From a virus, in IMG/VR virus record IMGVR_UViG_3300025917_000030, positions 1-46,610 of that record: a stretch of 46,610 nucleotides of DNA; one strand, written 5' to 3'. The notes beneath the pieces are model-generated. The model was not told the DNA's origin. It ran no database searches and worked only from the letters and a program-made list of their open reading frames with translations. This document shows, piece by piece, positions 13,722-21,856 of this stretch (the stretch's first letter is position 1; every line of letters begins with the position of its first letter). A program made the position numbers and the translations under genes.

Positions 13722-15184
13722 TAGCGCTTCGTCCGTGTCGTCCCGTCAGGAGCCACGTATTGAGCCCCGGAGGGCAGCTTGGCGTAGTCCGCGTCCGTGG
13801 CAATCTTCACGGGCGCTTGAGTCGTACCCGAGTTACTGGGCAATCCAGTCTTGCGCGCGAAGTCCAGTAGCGTCGCATTGGGATTCTTCGACTGCTGCAG
13901 CTGCGTGATGTCGTGCTGTGTGAAGGGAATCGCCTGCTGAACGTCGGAGACGATCTTCTCGATGAGTTGCCGCTGAGCGGGCGCTAGTTTCGGGTTGGAG
14001 AGATTCGGTTCAATGCCCTTCTCGATAATCTGACGCGTCTCGGCGAGCTTGCGGAGCTTGGTGAGCTGCGAGTCACCTTCATTCAAGGTGATACTGTCCA
14101 TCGAATGCGTGATAGAGCCGTTCGGTGCCAGTCCTGCCGTCTCTATGGTCGAGAGCGAGCGGGAGACACCCGCAATCATGGTCTTATAGTCCTGCGCTTC
14201 CTGGCTGGTGACTTTCTGCGCCAGTACGCCTTTAACAGACTCCATGAGGCTATGCCCGGGCTGCGCGCTACCGAACCAGCCCGTGCTCGTGGTCACGGGA
14301 AGCTCGGCGATATTCTTGAGCGCCTGAACGGCCTCATTCGCTGAAGCGGCCACGCGGTTGAACATCACGCTCGAACGCGAGTCCATTCCGGCTGAGGTCG
14401 CATTAGGATCGTGCGGCCCGCCGGTGATCGGTCGTAGCGCACCCGGGTTATTCGGATCGCGCTCATAGCCGGCAGGTATGCCGCGGGCACTCGCTTCAAG
14501 GTCCTGTCCGCGGATCGTGACGCCTCGAGCTGCAGCCGCGCGCGTATTCTCCGCGGCGATCGCCTCCTTCTGACGCTGAGCCTCGGCGGCTTGTGCCGCT
14601 TGAGCACGAGCGTTCTCGGCCGCAATCGTATTCTGATTACGCGCGAGTTCACCGCCCGGGCCTTCCTGCTTGTAGTGATTCTCGATCATGGTCTGGTGAG
14701 CCTGAAACTGTTTGTCAGGGTCGACGAGACCTGAAAGTGAATCCTGCGCGACCTGGGCAGCCTGCTGCTTGAGTGCCGCCGGATCCTGCGCGAGTTTCGC
14801 GAAAGCACCTTGACCATGCACAGCGTCATACTGCTGTGGGAATTCCGGTGCCACCTGCTGAATCGTCGCGAGAGGGTTATCGGAGTTTGCAACCTGCGAT
14901 GCCGCGATATAGGTCTGTCGGTAGTGATTCGTCAGATCGGCCGTGCGCGCGGCGCCGACCTGGGTCGATGCCTGAACGCCCGCCATCCCACCACCGGCTT
15001 TGATCAGATCCGACAAGCTGGCGTTGGGATTACTCGTGAGCGCCTGATCGATACCCTGCTGGTCAGCCTGCGCTTTCTGCGCTTCCTGAAGCTGGAGCGC
15101 GCCGAACTGGGCTTTCTGCTGAGCGCCCTTAATCGATTGCGCCTGTGCGTAGATATCACCTAAATTGATCGGTTGGTATGCCAT
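13721..15184 (-). CDS. Ejection protein, P22 gp20-like position
   Basis: A 487-residue protein starting MAYQPINLGDIYAQAQSIKG. It is dominated by Gln/Ala-rich helix (KAQFGALQLQEAQKAQADQQ; ENARAQAAQAAEAQRQKEAI), typical of phage DNA-transfer proteins packed inside the capsid. It overlaps the next gene by one base (TAATG). Its position second in the ejection trio supports the call; no enzyme motif is seen. Confidence 0.7.
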   Translation of the reverse strand: MAYQPINLGDIYAQAQSIKGAQQKAQFGALQLQEAQKAQADQQGIDQALTSNPNASLSDLIKAGGGMAGVQASTQVGAARTADLTNHYRQTYIAASQVANSDNPLATIQQVAPEFPQQYDAVHGQGAFAKLAQDPAALKQQAAQVAQDSLSGLVDPDKQFQAHQTMIENHYKQEGPGGELARNQNTIAAENARAQAAQAAEAQRQKEAIAAENTRAAAARGVTIRGQDLEASARGIPAGYERDPNNPGALRPITGGPHDPNATSAGMDSRSSVMFNRVAASANEAVQALKNIAELPVTTSTGWFGSAQPGHSLMESVKGVLAQKVTSQEAQDYKTMIAGVSRSLSTIETAGLAPNGSITHSMDSITLNEGDSQLTKLRKLAETRQIIEKGIEPNLSNPKLAPAQRQLIEKIVSDVQQAIPFTQHDITQLQQSKNPNATLLDFARKTGLPSNSGTTQAPVKIATDADYAKLPSGAQYVAPDGTTRTKR

Positions 15185-15186
15185 GA

Positions 15187-15915
15187 CTATGGATTAACCG
15201 GGTAAGAGTATGTATAGCCATTACCTGCCGGTAGAGTCCCTCCGCCACCGTAAGGAGCTGGAGCAGGCGATGCGGGGTTGAGATATTTATAGAGTAAGTA
15301 GTTGCTCGCGAGTCCATTAGCCGTATTGCCGATAGTCTGCCCAACCTCACCATAGGCGGAAGCGCGCGCGTTACCCGCGCCCATCAGTGCGCTGCTGTTC
15401 TGATTCGCCATATTGGTACCGGCTGCCTGAGTGGCGTTCGTCGCAGCCTGACCCGCACCCGCCACACCCGATAAACGGGCGACATAGTCACCGAAATTCT
15501 GACTGGCGAGTCCTGAGGCGTAGGTCTCACCGGCTTTGATGGCTGCTCCAGAGAGCAATCCACCCCGCGCCGCAGCGGAACGATTGATCGCATCCTGTCC
15601 CTGACTCTGTGCAAACGTGTAATCGGGGGATGTCGTAAAGCTGGAGAAATCCGCTTTACCGCTACCCTTCACCACATTCCCGTTAGCATCGACGGTATCG
15701 AGTCCATAGAGCTTGGCGATCTGATTCAGCGCACTGGCGCCGGTCGTGCGCCAAGGAGCCTGATCGGCGCGTGTCTGGTTATATTCGTTGTTCTGCTCTT
15801 GAATGGAAGAGTTCGCCGCAGACCTGACGGCGCTGGACTGTTTATTGGCTGAATAGACGGCTGCGCCAGCCCCGACGACCGCTGCGGCGGCAACAGCACT
15901 GACAATTCCACTCAT
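15187..15915 (-). CDS. Ejection protein, P22 gp7-like (DNA transfer)
   Basis: A 242-residue protein with a Gly/Ala hydrophobic N-terminus (VSAVAAAAVVGAGAAVYSAN), then SSIQEQNNEYNQTRADQAPW and WRTTGASALNQIAKLYGLD, a signature repeatedly seen in podoviral DNA-transfer proteins. The rest is Ala/Gly/Asn-rich and a Tyr/Pro-rich tail follows. It would be packaged in the head and leave with the genome. Coupled by ATGA to the upstream gene. Confidence 0.8.
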   Translation of the reverse strand: MSGIVSAVAAAAVVGAGAAVYSANKQSSAVRSAANSSIQEQNNEYNQTRADQAPWRTTGASALNQIAKLYGLDTVDANGNVVKGSGKADFSSFTTSPDYTFAQSQGQDAINRSAAARGGLLSGAAIKAGETYASGLASQNFGDYVARLSGVAGAGQAATNATQAAGTNMANQNSSALMGAGNARASAYGEVGQTIGNTANGLASNYLLYKYLNPASPAPAPYGGGGTLPAGNGYTYSYPVNP

Positions 15916-16376
15916 GTCAACCTCTGCGCATGAACCCTGGAACCGAGATCCTTGACACTCTCTACTGTCTCGAAAATATCGGCTTCCAGTTTGGCATGAT
16001 CATATTCGTTGTTCGGGTTCGGATGGATTGTCTGTGCAAGTACATCGGTCACGGCGTAAACAACCATCTGATAACCCGGCCTCGTCATGATTTCTGAAGG
16101 AGCCTTAAAAGCCTCCCGGTGGTCCTCATTGTGAATGAGAATGACACTACCCTCTAAAAGCTGACAGACATGTCCGTGTCGATGAACGCGCCCGATGAAC
16201 AGTGTCTCAGCCGGAATTCTCATCTCGCGAATGTACAGACCCTGGTCGAACCGGTGTGTCACCGGACATGCCGTTTGCTCCATAGTCAGGAACTGATGCG
16301 CCAGGTACGCTACCTTCTCCTTCCATGTGAGCTTGTCGGGAAGCTGATCCCATGGCGGTACGATATTTGTCGGCAT
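15912..16376 (-). CDS. Cupin-like hypothetical virion-region protein, 154 aa
   Basis: ATG 16376 begins MPTNIVPPWDQLPDKLTWKE. The middle (LFIGRVHRHGHVCQLLEGSV) resembles a single-domain beta-barrel of cupin type with H-x-H-x(n) metal ligands, then NEDHREAFKAPSEIMTRPGY. It sits between tail and ejection genes. A structural or assembly role is inferred from position; enzymatic activity cannot be judged. Its 5' end overlaps the 16207 frame for 170 bases. Confidence 0.7.
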   Translation of the reverse strand: MPTNIVPPWDQLPDKLTWKEKVAYLAHQFLTMEQTACPVTHRFDQGLYIREMRIPAETLFIGRVHRHGHVCQLLEGSVILIHNEDHREAFKAPSEIMTRPGYQMVVYAVTDVLAQTIHPNPNNEYDHAKLEADIFETVESVKDLGSRVHAQRLT

Positions 16377-16464
16377 AGTGCTGAGCTGCGAGCTTCTGGA
16401 AGCACAGCAGCTTCTCCATATTCGCGTTGAGTTTCTTGAGCTCTGCGAGAATTGCGTCGTTCAT
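16207..16464 (-). CDS. Small helical protein, overlapping the next gene
   Basis: ATG 16464 overlaps the upstream stop by ATGA. The first 30 residues, MNDAILAELKKLNANMEKLL then CFQKLAAQHYADKY, form a good coiled-coil helix and look real. The C-terminal two thirds run out of frame over the start of the 15912 gene and are Gly/Ser-rich, so they may be poorly constrained. The overlap of 170 bases is unusual; a premature functional end or a sequencing frameshift is possible. Confidence 0.45.
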   Translation of the reverse strand: MNDAILAELKKLNANMEKLLCFQKLAAQHYADKYRTAMGSASRQAHMEGEGSVPGASVPDYGANGMSGDTPVRPGSVHSRDENSG

Positions 16465-17126
16465 TTTCCGATCCATCCCGTATTACCGGATCCGCTCTCT
16501 TTGATATAGAGCGTGGTCCCTGCTCCGCCGTCCGTGCGTAGATAGAGTGACCCCACGCCTGCGGTCACGACTGTCTCAGGACTTCCCGTGCCGCTATAGA
16601 GCAATGCCAGTACGGCGGGCTTGCTCGTGATTTCTGAATACGTGATCGATGTGGACTGCTGGCGATATCGGGCATCCCCTTCGGTCTGAGTCAGATAGAC
16701 CGGATGAGGATCCGCAGCCGCCACGTGGGACGCCAGTGCAGCGGCCGCATTATTCGCTACCGTCGTGTCAGCGGCCTGGAACGCGCTCGTGACAGCCGCA
16801 TCGCCTGCGACGACTTCGGTATCCCTAGCGAGGGTTGCTGGAATATCCGCATCGCCGATCGTGCCGAAAGCCAAAGCGCCCGAGCGGCGGACTAGGAATC
16901 GATCATCGGCGCCCGCGATAATATCGCCGGGCGTTCCCAGAGTGTTTGTTGTCCGTCCTATGACACTAGTCGGCTGACTATCTCGCAACTTGGGATCTGT
17001 AATAGACTTGTCAGCGACCTTGACCGTCGTGACCGAGCCGTCATCAGGAGTGACCTGAACGTTTCGCGTCCATTGGTCCCAGCTTCGTTGGTCGTTGGGG
17101 AAGACCTGTGGAGCGCGTAATGGCAT
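16461..17126 (-). CDS. Tail fibre or tail-tip-like protein, 221 aa
   Basis: Starts MPLRAPQVFPNDQRSWDQWT. Contains VTTVKVADKSITDPKLRDSQ and AADPHPVYLTQTEGDARYRQ, motifs common in phage fibre shafts and tail-tip proteins, and a C-terminal beta domain ending ESGSGNTGWIGK. It lies directly after the gp10-like gene, where P22 has its tail needle gene (gp26); a needle-like role is a position-based guess, since no obvious coiled-coil needle is seen. Confidence 0.65.
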   Translation of the reverse strand: MPLRAPQVFPNDQRSWDQWTRNVQVTPDDGSVTTVKVADKSITDPKLRDSQPTSVIGRTTNTLGTPGDIIAGADDRFLVRRSGALAFGTIGDADIPATLARDTEVVAGDAAVTSAFQAADTTVANNAAAALASHVAAADPHPVYLTQTEGDARYRQQSTSITYSEITSKPAVLALLYSGTGSPETVVTAGVGSLYLRTDGGAGTTLYIKESGSGNTGWIGK

Positions 17127-18496
17127 TAGGCTGCGTCGTTCCAGAGAGCCTGTATCAGAGTGCGCCGCACCGGATCGGCAATCTTATAGCGGTAGACGCG
17201 GTCTATGGATTGCCCCAGGCGATTCCAACGGGCCGTGCGGTTGAACTCTCCTGCCTTCCCGAGTGAGCGCAAGAGTTCATTACTCCACGTTCGCCCTCCA
17301 TCATCTGACCAGTCGAGCATGACTTGCGGATTGGAGCCCTGCCCCGTCATCGTGCCCACACCGTTGTCGAATACGAGCTCCAAGGATGAATGCGCGATCG
17401 GTGTCGTCCCTGAGGCAATGGCGGGTGCCGTTGCACTGGAAACCAGCGGTTGATCCCACTCGGTGAAGGTATCCGCCGAGAGAATGCCTAAGCGATTCGA
17501 GAGTCTATCGCCCACAAGCGTGACGTTATCGCCGCGGATCACAAAGGCTGCGCGCCAGTTGGTCGTGAGGTAACTCTGTCGCTCATGCCAGAGGTTGGTC
17601 GAGATATCGTAGACGAATGTGCTCTCGTTATACGTGAGTCCATACATGGAATGCCCATTCTCGATCCACGCCATCCCCACGCATTCCTGCGAGGCAAACT
17701 TCGCTATGGCTTGCTCGATCGCAGTAGTGGAAATCCTGACCGGTGTGTAACCGTTGACACGCCGGATGGTCCCATCACTGGCCGGGAAAAAGATGGAATT
17801 GTCGATCTTGGCCGGTCCGTACTTCGATACGGTGCCAATCTCCATATACCCCGATGCCGTACGGGTCAGCGGGAAGGCCGCATCGCCTGAGTCATACCAG
17901 ACCTCGGTACTATCACGGCCGAAGAGAAAGACTTCGCGGTGATCGGTGAGCCCGACCACGACATCATCCGGTGAGGCTTCCGCACTGGCGAAATCCAACG
18001 CATCCCAGGCAGAGAAGTCAAAAGCCGTGTGATTGACATATACCCGTCCGTCACCGGGACCGATGATCGCGTAGCCATCGAGGAACGTCGTCCACTCCGC
18101 TCCGGGGAAGTCGGGATCCGCCATGGGAGTGACAGTGGCGCCGTCATAAAGATACGAGGGGCCATTGACGGTGATCAGGACCTGACTTCCGTCACTATCC
18201 ATGAATACGGGACCTGAGCCCGGGACGGCACCCAGTTCTGTGACCGTTCCACCGGCTGAAATCTTGAAGAGCTTGGCGCCGGAGACGACGTAAATCGTCT
18301 TGTTGACTTTGAGCCCCCCCCGCATCGGGCCGGTGCCGATCGTGAGATAGTTCTTGATACCGAAGCAGCATACGACGGCCGCCGGTGTCTTAGCCGCTGG
18401 TGGCGCAGGTTCCAGGTAGGTGTTCACCATGCGCTGCGCCGATAAGGGGCGCGATTCATGCGCATATGATTGTGTGCCGAACGGGATCTGCGGCAT
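17126..18496 (-). CDS. P22 gp10-like DNA stabilisation / tail hub protein
   Basis: A 456-residue protein, near the 472 of P22 gp10. Start MPQIPFGTQSYAHESRPLSA with QRMVNTYLEP is diagnostic of this family, followed by beta-propeller-like repeats (FKISAGGTVTELGAVPGSGP; VDGY-type strands; REVFLFGRDSTEVWYDSGD). It closes the portal channel after packaging, together with the gp4-like protein. Overlaps its downstream neighbour by one base. Confidence 0.85.
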   Translation of the reverse strand: MPQIPFGTQSYAHESRPLSAQRMVNTYLEPAPPAAKTPAAVVCCFGIKNYLTIGTGPMRGGLKVNKTIYVVSGAKLFKISAGGTVTELGAVPGSGPVFMDSDGSQVLITVNGPSYLYDGATVTPMADPDFPGAEWTTFLDGYAIIGPGDGRVYVNHTAFDFSAWDALDFASAEASPDDVVVGLTDHREVFLFGRDSTEVWYDSGDAAFPLTRTASGYMEIGTVSKYGPAKIDNSIFFPASDGTIRRVNGYTPVRISTTAIEQAIAKFASQECVGMAWIENGHSMYGLTYNESTFVYDISTNLWHERQSYLTTNWRAAFVIRGDNVTLVGDRLSNRLGILSADTFTEWDQPLVSSATAPAIASGTTPIAHSSLELVFDNGVGTMTGQGSNPQVMLDWSDDGGRTWSNELLRSLGKAGEFNRTARWNRLGQSIDRVYRYKIADPVRRTLIQALWNDAA

Positions 18497-18870
18497 CAGA
18501 AATACTCAGCCTTCACGGGCTTGCTGACGCGCTGTGGCGCGAGAACCTTACGCAGCTGCCGCTCAGCAGGACTTGCGACCGGAAGCCCTAGAATGCCCTC
18601 ACGCGCAATCGTGGAGCGCTTGGGCTCAGGCAACATGAAGTCATCTACGAGCAGCGCTGCGATCATCGCCACGATGATGTCATCGTAGAGCTCGTCAATG
18701 CCCTCGTCGAAGTCGATGGTCACGATCTCGAGTGCTTCCAGCTGCTTTTGCAGCGAGAGACAGCGTTCGCCGATCAGCTGCCCGTCCTCCGCTGACAGGC
18801 TGTTCCCTACCGCCAGCACTCCCAGCTTCCGGGCTACCCGTTCCTTCATAGTCGGAAACGATACGGACAC
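18496..18870 (-). CDS. P22 gp4-like head completion / tail accessory factor
   Basis: 124 residues from GTG 18870; ATG 18849 is an alternative start that would shorten it by seven. MKERVARKLGVLAVGNSLSA with DGQLIGERCLSLQKQLEALE and the helical remainder match the gp4 family that docks below the portal. The next gene is gp10-like, the same order as P22. The 5' part overlaps the 18695 frame by 176 bases. Confidence 0.75.
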   Translation of the reverse strand: MSVSFPTMKERVARKLGVLAVGNSLSAEDGQLIGERCLSLQKQLEALEIVTIDFDEGIDELYDDIIVAMIAALLVDDFMLPEPKRSTIAREGILGLPVASPAERQLRKVLAPQRVSKPVKAEYF

Positions 18871-19006
18871 GGAACCTCCCGGTATTCAACAGTCCCTTGG
18901 CGACAAAGGCTGGCACGTCCTTGTACCAGCCTTGTGTAGCGGCGATCGAGCCATAGCCGGAGAAATACCCCGACCACGGCTCATCGCCTATCAGCTCGAC
19001 GATCAT
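18695..19006 (-). CDS. Small virion-region protein overlapping the gp4-like gene
   Basis: ATG 19006 overlaps the upstream stop. The first 55 residues, MIVELIGDEPWSGYFSGYGS then IAATQGWYKDVPAFVAKGLL and RFRVRIVSDYEG, look like a compact beta domain and probably a real protein. After residue about 50 the frame runs antiphase over the gp4-like gene and becomes low-complexity Arg/Gly, so the true functional part may be short. Role unknown. Confidence 0.5.
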   Translation of the reverse strand: MIVELIGDEPWSGYFSGYGSIAATQGWYKDVPAFVAKGLLNTGRFRVRIVSDYEGTGSPEAGSAGGREQPVSGGRAADRRTLSLAAKAAGSTRDRDHRLRRGH

Positions 19007-19413
19007 CCGTTGGCGTAGATGGGCGTGCAGGTGAGCGTACCCGCCGCTGGTGTCGTCGCCACAGTCGTGATGACCAACTGAACCTTACTGACGGCCGTCA
19101 ACACCAGAGGTGCGGTAGCAAACCAGAAGGCTGCTCCCGCACCGGAACCGGTCGTGATGGACGTCACAAAGTCCGAACCCGCGATCTGGATCTTGTAAAC
19201 CAATGCAGATGCGGCCAGGGAGGTCGTCTGGATCAGAACACCGAACACCGTGCAGTTTGCCGGCAGGTAACCCAGTTCGATGATGTCGCCGACGTCATCC
19301 AGTGATGTCGTAGCAACGGCCACCGTCATGGGATTCATGCAGACGCCGGTTTCGTACGGCTTGGGAATCTGGTGAGCAGCCGATGCCGCCACCGCTACAG
19401 TTGCTGCAGTCAT
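19003..19413 (-). CDS. Possible head decoration or minor capsid protein, 136 aa
   Basis: Lies immediately after the coat gene. The Ala/Thr/Val-rich sequence (VCMNPMTVAVATTSLDDVGD; YLPANCTVFGVLIQTTSLAA; ATAPLVLTAVSKVQLVITTV) suggests an all-beta jelly-roll-like fold, as in decoration proteins. There is no motif that settles the family, so the role is inferred from position and composition. Confidence 0.6.
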   Translation of the reverse strand: MTAATVAVAASAAHQIPKPYETGVCMNPMTVAVATTSLDDVGDIIELGYLPANCTVFGVLIQTTSLAASALVYKIQIAGSDFVTSITTGSGAGAAFWFATAPLVLTAVSKVQLVITTVATTPAAGTLTCTPIYANG

Positions 19414-19437
19414 GTCATTCTCCTAAGTGGTGGTGGA

Positions 19438-20550
19438 TCAGGCGTCGCCAACCGCGCTGAAGTAGCCGGTCACAATGCCGTTGTCCTTGAGGGTCGAGGT
19501 GTCGGTCGCACCAGTGCCGAACTGGATCTTGCCGACCTCGTAGATCTGCTGGACCGCGATACCGTTCTTGGTCTTGTAGTCCATCTCCTGCGTGCGCGTA
19601 TTCCAGCGCTGCGCAAGACCGTAGCCGAGCGCCTGAGCGCCGCACAGGTAGACCTCGCCCACATCGATGGAAGACGCACCGAGTGCCAGCCACTTGTTCT
19701 GGCTCAGTTCCGGAATCTCGCGCACGATCACGCCGTCCCAGATGATGTCGCCATCGGTGAAGAGCGGGTTATCGGTACCACGCTCCAAAGCGTACTGACG
19801 CGACTGCACGATGTTCGTATCGAGCTTAAGGTCACGGAACGGCTCCGAGCCCGCAAACATGACATACCACTCCTCATCGCCGTTGACCTTGATCGGCCGG
19901 ATCTTCGGGGAGGCGTTCTTGGCCAATCGCTTCATGACCGAGACGGCCGAGGCGGTGAGTTTATCCGAGGTCGAATCGACGTTACCGAGTGCCGTTGCAA
20001 AGGTGGCCGACCAGTTGGAATTGGCCGCACCGAAGAGCACGCGATCCTTGTTGTTCGTCACCCACGTACCAAGGGCTGTCGCGTTGGTCGTCTGGAAGGC
20101 TGAGGTATTACCACCACCACCGGCCACGATTGCATCCTTGGAGGCTAGAGAGGCGATGAAACGATCCCGGGTCTGCTCGAGCGACCAGTTCATGAGCACC
20201 GACTTACCGGCGTTACGCAGGTCAACCGCGGTCGCCTGCTCCTCGTACTCCGCGATCACGACGCCATGACGGTAGAGATTGACCGTGAGCGGCCAGGACC
20301 GCTGGCTCAGGTCTTCCTCAAAGCCCTGCAGAGTGGCGTTGTTCTTCTTGCCAGCACCCTGAAGGCGGTTGATCAGCTCGAAGTAGATAGTATCGCCGGG
20401 CTTCTTGGTGAGGACTTCCTTCACCTGAACGATCGAGTTCTCATCCGTGCCCATATACCGGGCGAGTCGGTTTCCGCGGATGTACTCCACGAAATAGTTG
20501 TCGTCCCACTGCTTGACTCGCAATGCACTGGGGACAAGGGTATCGGCCAT
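19438..20550 (-). CDS. Major capsid protein, N4-gp56 type
   Basis: A 370-residue protein. Features I associate with the N4-gp56 (DUF4043) coat family: ALRVKQWDDNYFVEYIRGNR, EVLTKKPGDTIYFELINRLQ, GFEEDLSQRSWPLTVNLYRH and AEYEEQATAVDLRNAGK. It would form the icosahedral shell with an HK97-like fold. The preceding gene is scaffold-like, which fits. P22 itself uses a different coat family, so this head is a mosaic of modules. Confidence 0.85.
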   Translation of the reverse strand: MADTLVPSALRVKQWDDNYFVEYIRGNRLARYMGTDENSIVQVKEVLTKKPGDTIYFELINRLQGAGKKNNATLQGFEEDLSQRSWPLTVNLYRHGVVIAEYEEQATAVDLRNAGKSVLMNWSLEQTRDRFIASLASKDAIVAGGGGNTSAFQTTNATALGTWVTNNKDRVLFGAANSNWSATFATALGNVDSTSDKLTASAVSVMKRLAKNASPKIRPIKVNGDEEWYVMFAGSEPFRDLKLDTNIVQSRQYALERGTDNPLFTDGDIIWDGVIVREIPELSQNKWLALGASSIDVGEVYLCGAQALGYGLAQRWNTRTQEMDYKTKNGIAVQQIYEVGKIQFGTGATDTSTLKDNGIVTGYFSAVGDA

Positions 20551-20552
20551 TT

Positions 20553-21365
20553 CTAGCTCCTAGAAGCGTTTCGTAAAATCTGATTGAGTGGTTTGGGGCC
20601 TTGGTAGACCTCAACCGGAGGGGGTGATGCATCAGAGTTGAGCGAGGTCGGTACGGCCGGTGCTGCCGGTTTCCCATACTTCGCTTCCAACTCAGCACGA
20701 ACTTTTGTTTCGATGTCTTTTTCGAGCTTGGTGCGATAGGCGATTGGGTCGCCGTTGACGGTGCCTAACTCCTTCTGCAACAAGCCCTGTTTGTAAGCGA
20801 ATTCGGCTGGATTCCGGGATGCGACCATCTGATTGGCGAGCGCCGGATTAGCCTCGACGGCCTGATTGAAGTGACCCAGGATCTCTTCGAAATCCTTGTA
20901 CTTCTCGCGGGCAAGGTCTTCGGAGATCATCAACCGCTGTTGCTGCAATTGCTCCTGAAAAGCCTTCTGCTGCTGCGCCAATGCGCCGGGTAGGTCAGAC
21001 CAAGGATCAACAGGAGGTGCTTGCGGCTTCTTCAGTGCCTCGATTTCAGCCTGTAACGCTTGGCGCTTTTGGCGCTCTTCCTGCATCGCTCGCTTGTAGG
21101 CAGCTGTTTCAGGAGACTCGACCGGCTGCACTGGCGCGGCGGGTGCAGCGACAGGGGCAACAGGTGGAGCTTCAACTTTGGGCTGTTCTACTTTCGGGGG
21201 TTCTCCAACATTGGAGATGACGTTGCCCTCGATAATAGTTCCCGCTTTGGGCTGAACAGGCTCGGTGGGTGCGGTTACCTTTTCAGGCTCGGCAGGCGTC
21301 GCCGGAAGGAATCGCCCTTTTTCATCGCGCGCACGGTCACCGACCAGCTCTTCGATAGCAGCCAT
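20553..21365 (-). CDS. Scaffold-like protein, 270 aa
   Basis: Located between portal and coat genes as phage scaffolds are. N-terminal part is Pro/Glu/Val-rich and disordered (KVTAPTEPVQPKAGTIIEGN), then a long coiled coil (AAYKRAMQEERQKRQALQAE; LPGALAQQQKAFQEQLQQQR), then a helical region and a basic C-terminus (PKPLNQILRNASRS), which in scaffolds binds coat. It should be absent from mature particles. Confidence 0.75.
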   Translation of the reverse strand: MAAIEELVGDRARDEKGRFLPATPAEPEKVTAPTEPVQPKAGTIIEGNVISNVGEPPKVEQPKVEAPPVAPVAAPAAPVQPVESPETAAYKRAMQEERQKRQALQAEIEALKKPQAPPVDPWSDLPGALAQQQKAFQEQLQQQRLMISEDLAREKYKDFEEILGHFNQAVEANPALANQMVASRNPAEFAYKQGLLQKELGTVNGDPIAYRTKLEKDIETKVRAELEAKYGKPAAPAVPTSLNSDASPPPVEVYQGPKPLNQILRNASRS

Positions 21366-21478
21366 ACAATCCTCGTCTCGTGAGATTTACGAAAACAGCC
21401 GTGACGTCGCTGGCACGTGCAGTGGTAACGGTTACTGCAAACCGATTCGCCCGTAAGCCGGCGGCGCTGGAAAATCTA
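21366..21478. other. 113-bp intergenic segment with small inverted repeat
   Basis: The largest gap within the head-gene block. It includes GCAGTGGTAACGGTTACTGC at about 21418-21437, whose ends (GCAGT/ACTGC) and centre are self-complementary. Too weak for a terminator and without a T-run; it might moderate the ratio of scaffold to portal message. No frame seen. Confidence 0.35.
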
Positions 21479-21856
21479 TTAGTGCTCTAGCGCAGCGAGG
21501 ATCAACGCGAAGGCTTCCTCGTCGTCATCGTCCTGTTGCTTGCGCATCAGGGCCGCTATCTCGCGATCCATCTCGGCGCGGAACGCCTCCATGGACTTAC
21601 CTGAGAGCTCTACGAGCGTGCGGAAGTCGCGCTTGGTCTGATCAATAGCCGCATCCGGTACCGCGATAACCGACACCCGAACGGCGGGTTTGCCGATCTG
21701 CTCGAGCTGATACTTTCGCTTGCGCTTCTTGCGCCGGAAAGCGGTGTCCGCAATAGCGGTGACTGGAACAGTCGGGACAACCGGAGGCCGAACGACCACC
21801 GGCGCATGAAAGGGAGCCGGACCCGGGCCGCCCCAGGTCGCCAGATACGTGGCCAT
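21479..21856 (-). CDS. Hypothetical virion-region protein, 125 aa
   Basis: Starts MATYLATWGGPGPAPFHAPV, a leader closely similar to that of the 26712 gene (MATTHLGTWGAPG). Then a Pro/Val linker, a very basic patch (FRRKKRKRKYQ) and an acidic C-terminal helix (RKQQDDDDEEAFALILAAL). It overlaps the portal stop by one base. The shared leader suggests a common docking or assembly tag. Function unknown. Confidence 0.65.
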   Translation of the reverse strand: MATYLATWGGPGPAPFHAPVVVRPPVVPTVPVTAIADTAFRRKKRKRKYQLEQIGKPAVRVSVIAVPDAAIDQTKRDFRTLVELSGKSMEAFRAEMDREIAALMRKQQDDDDEEAFALILAALEH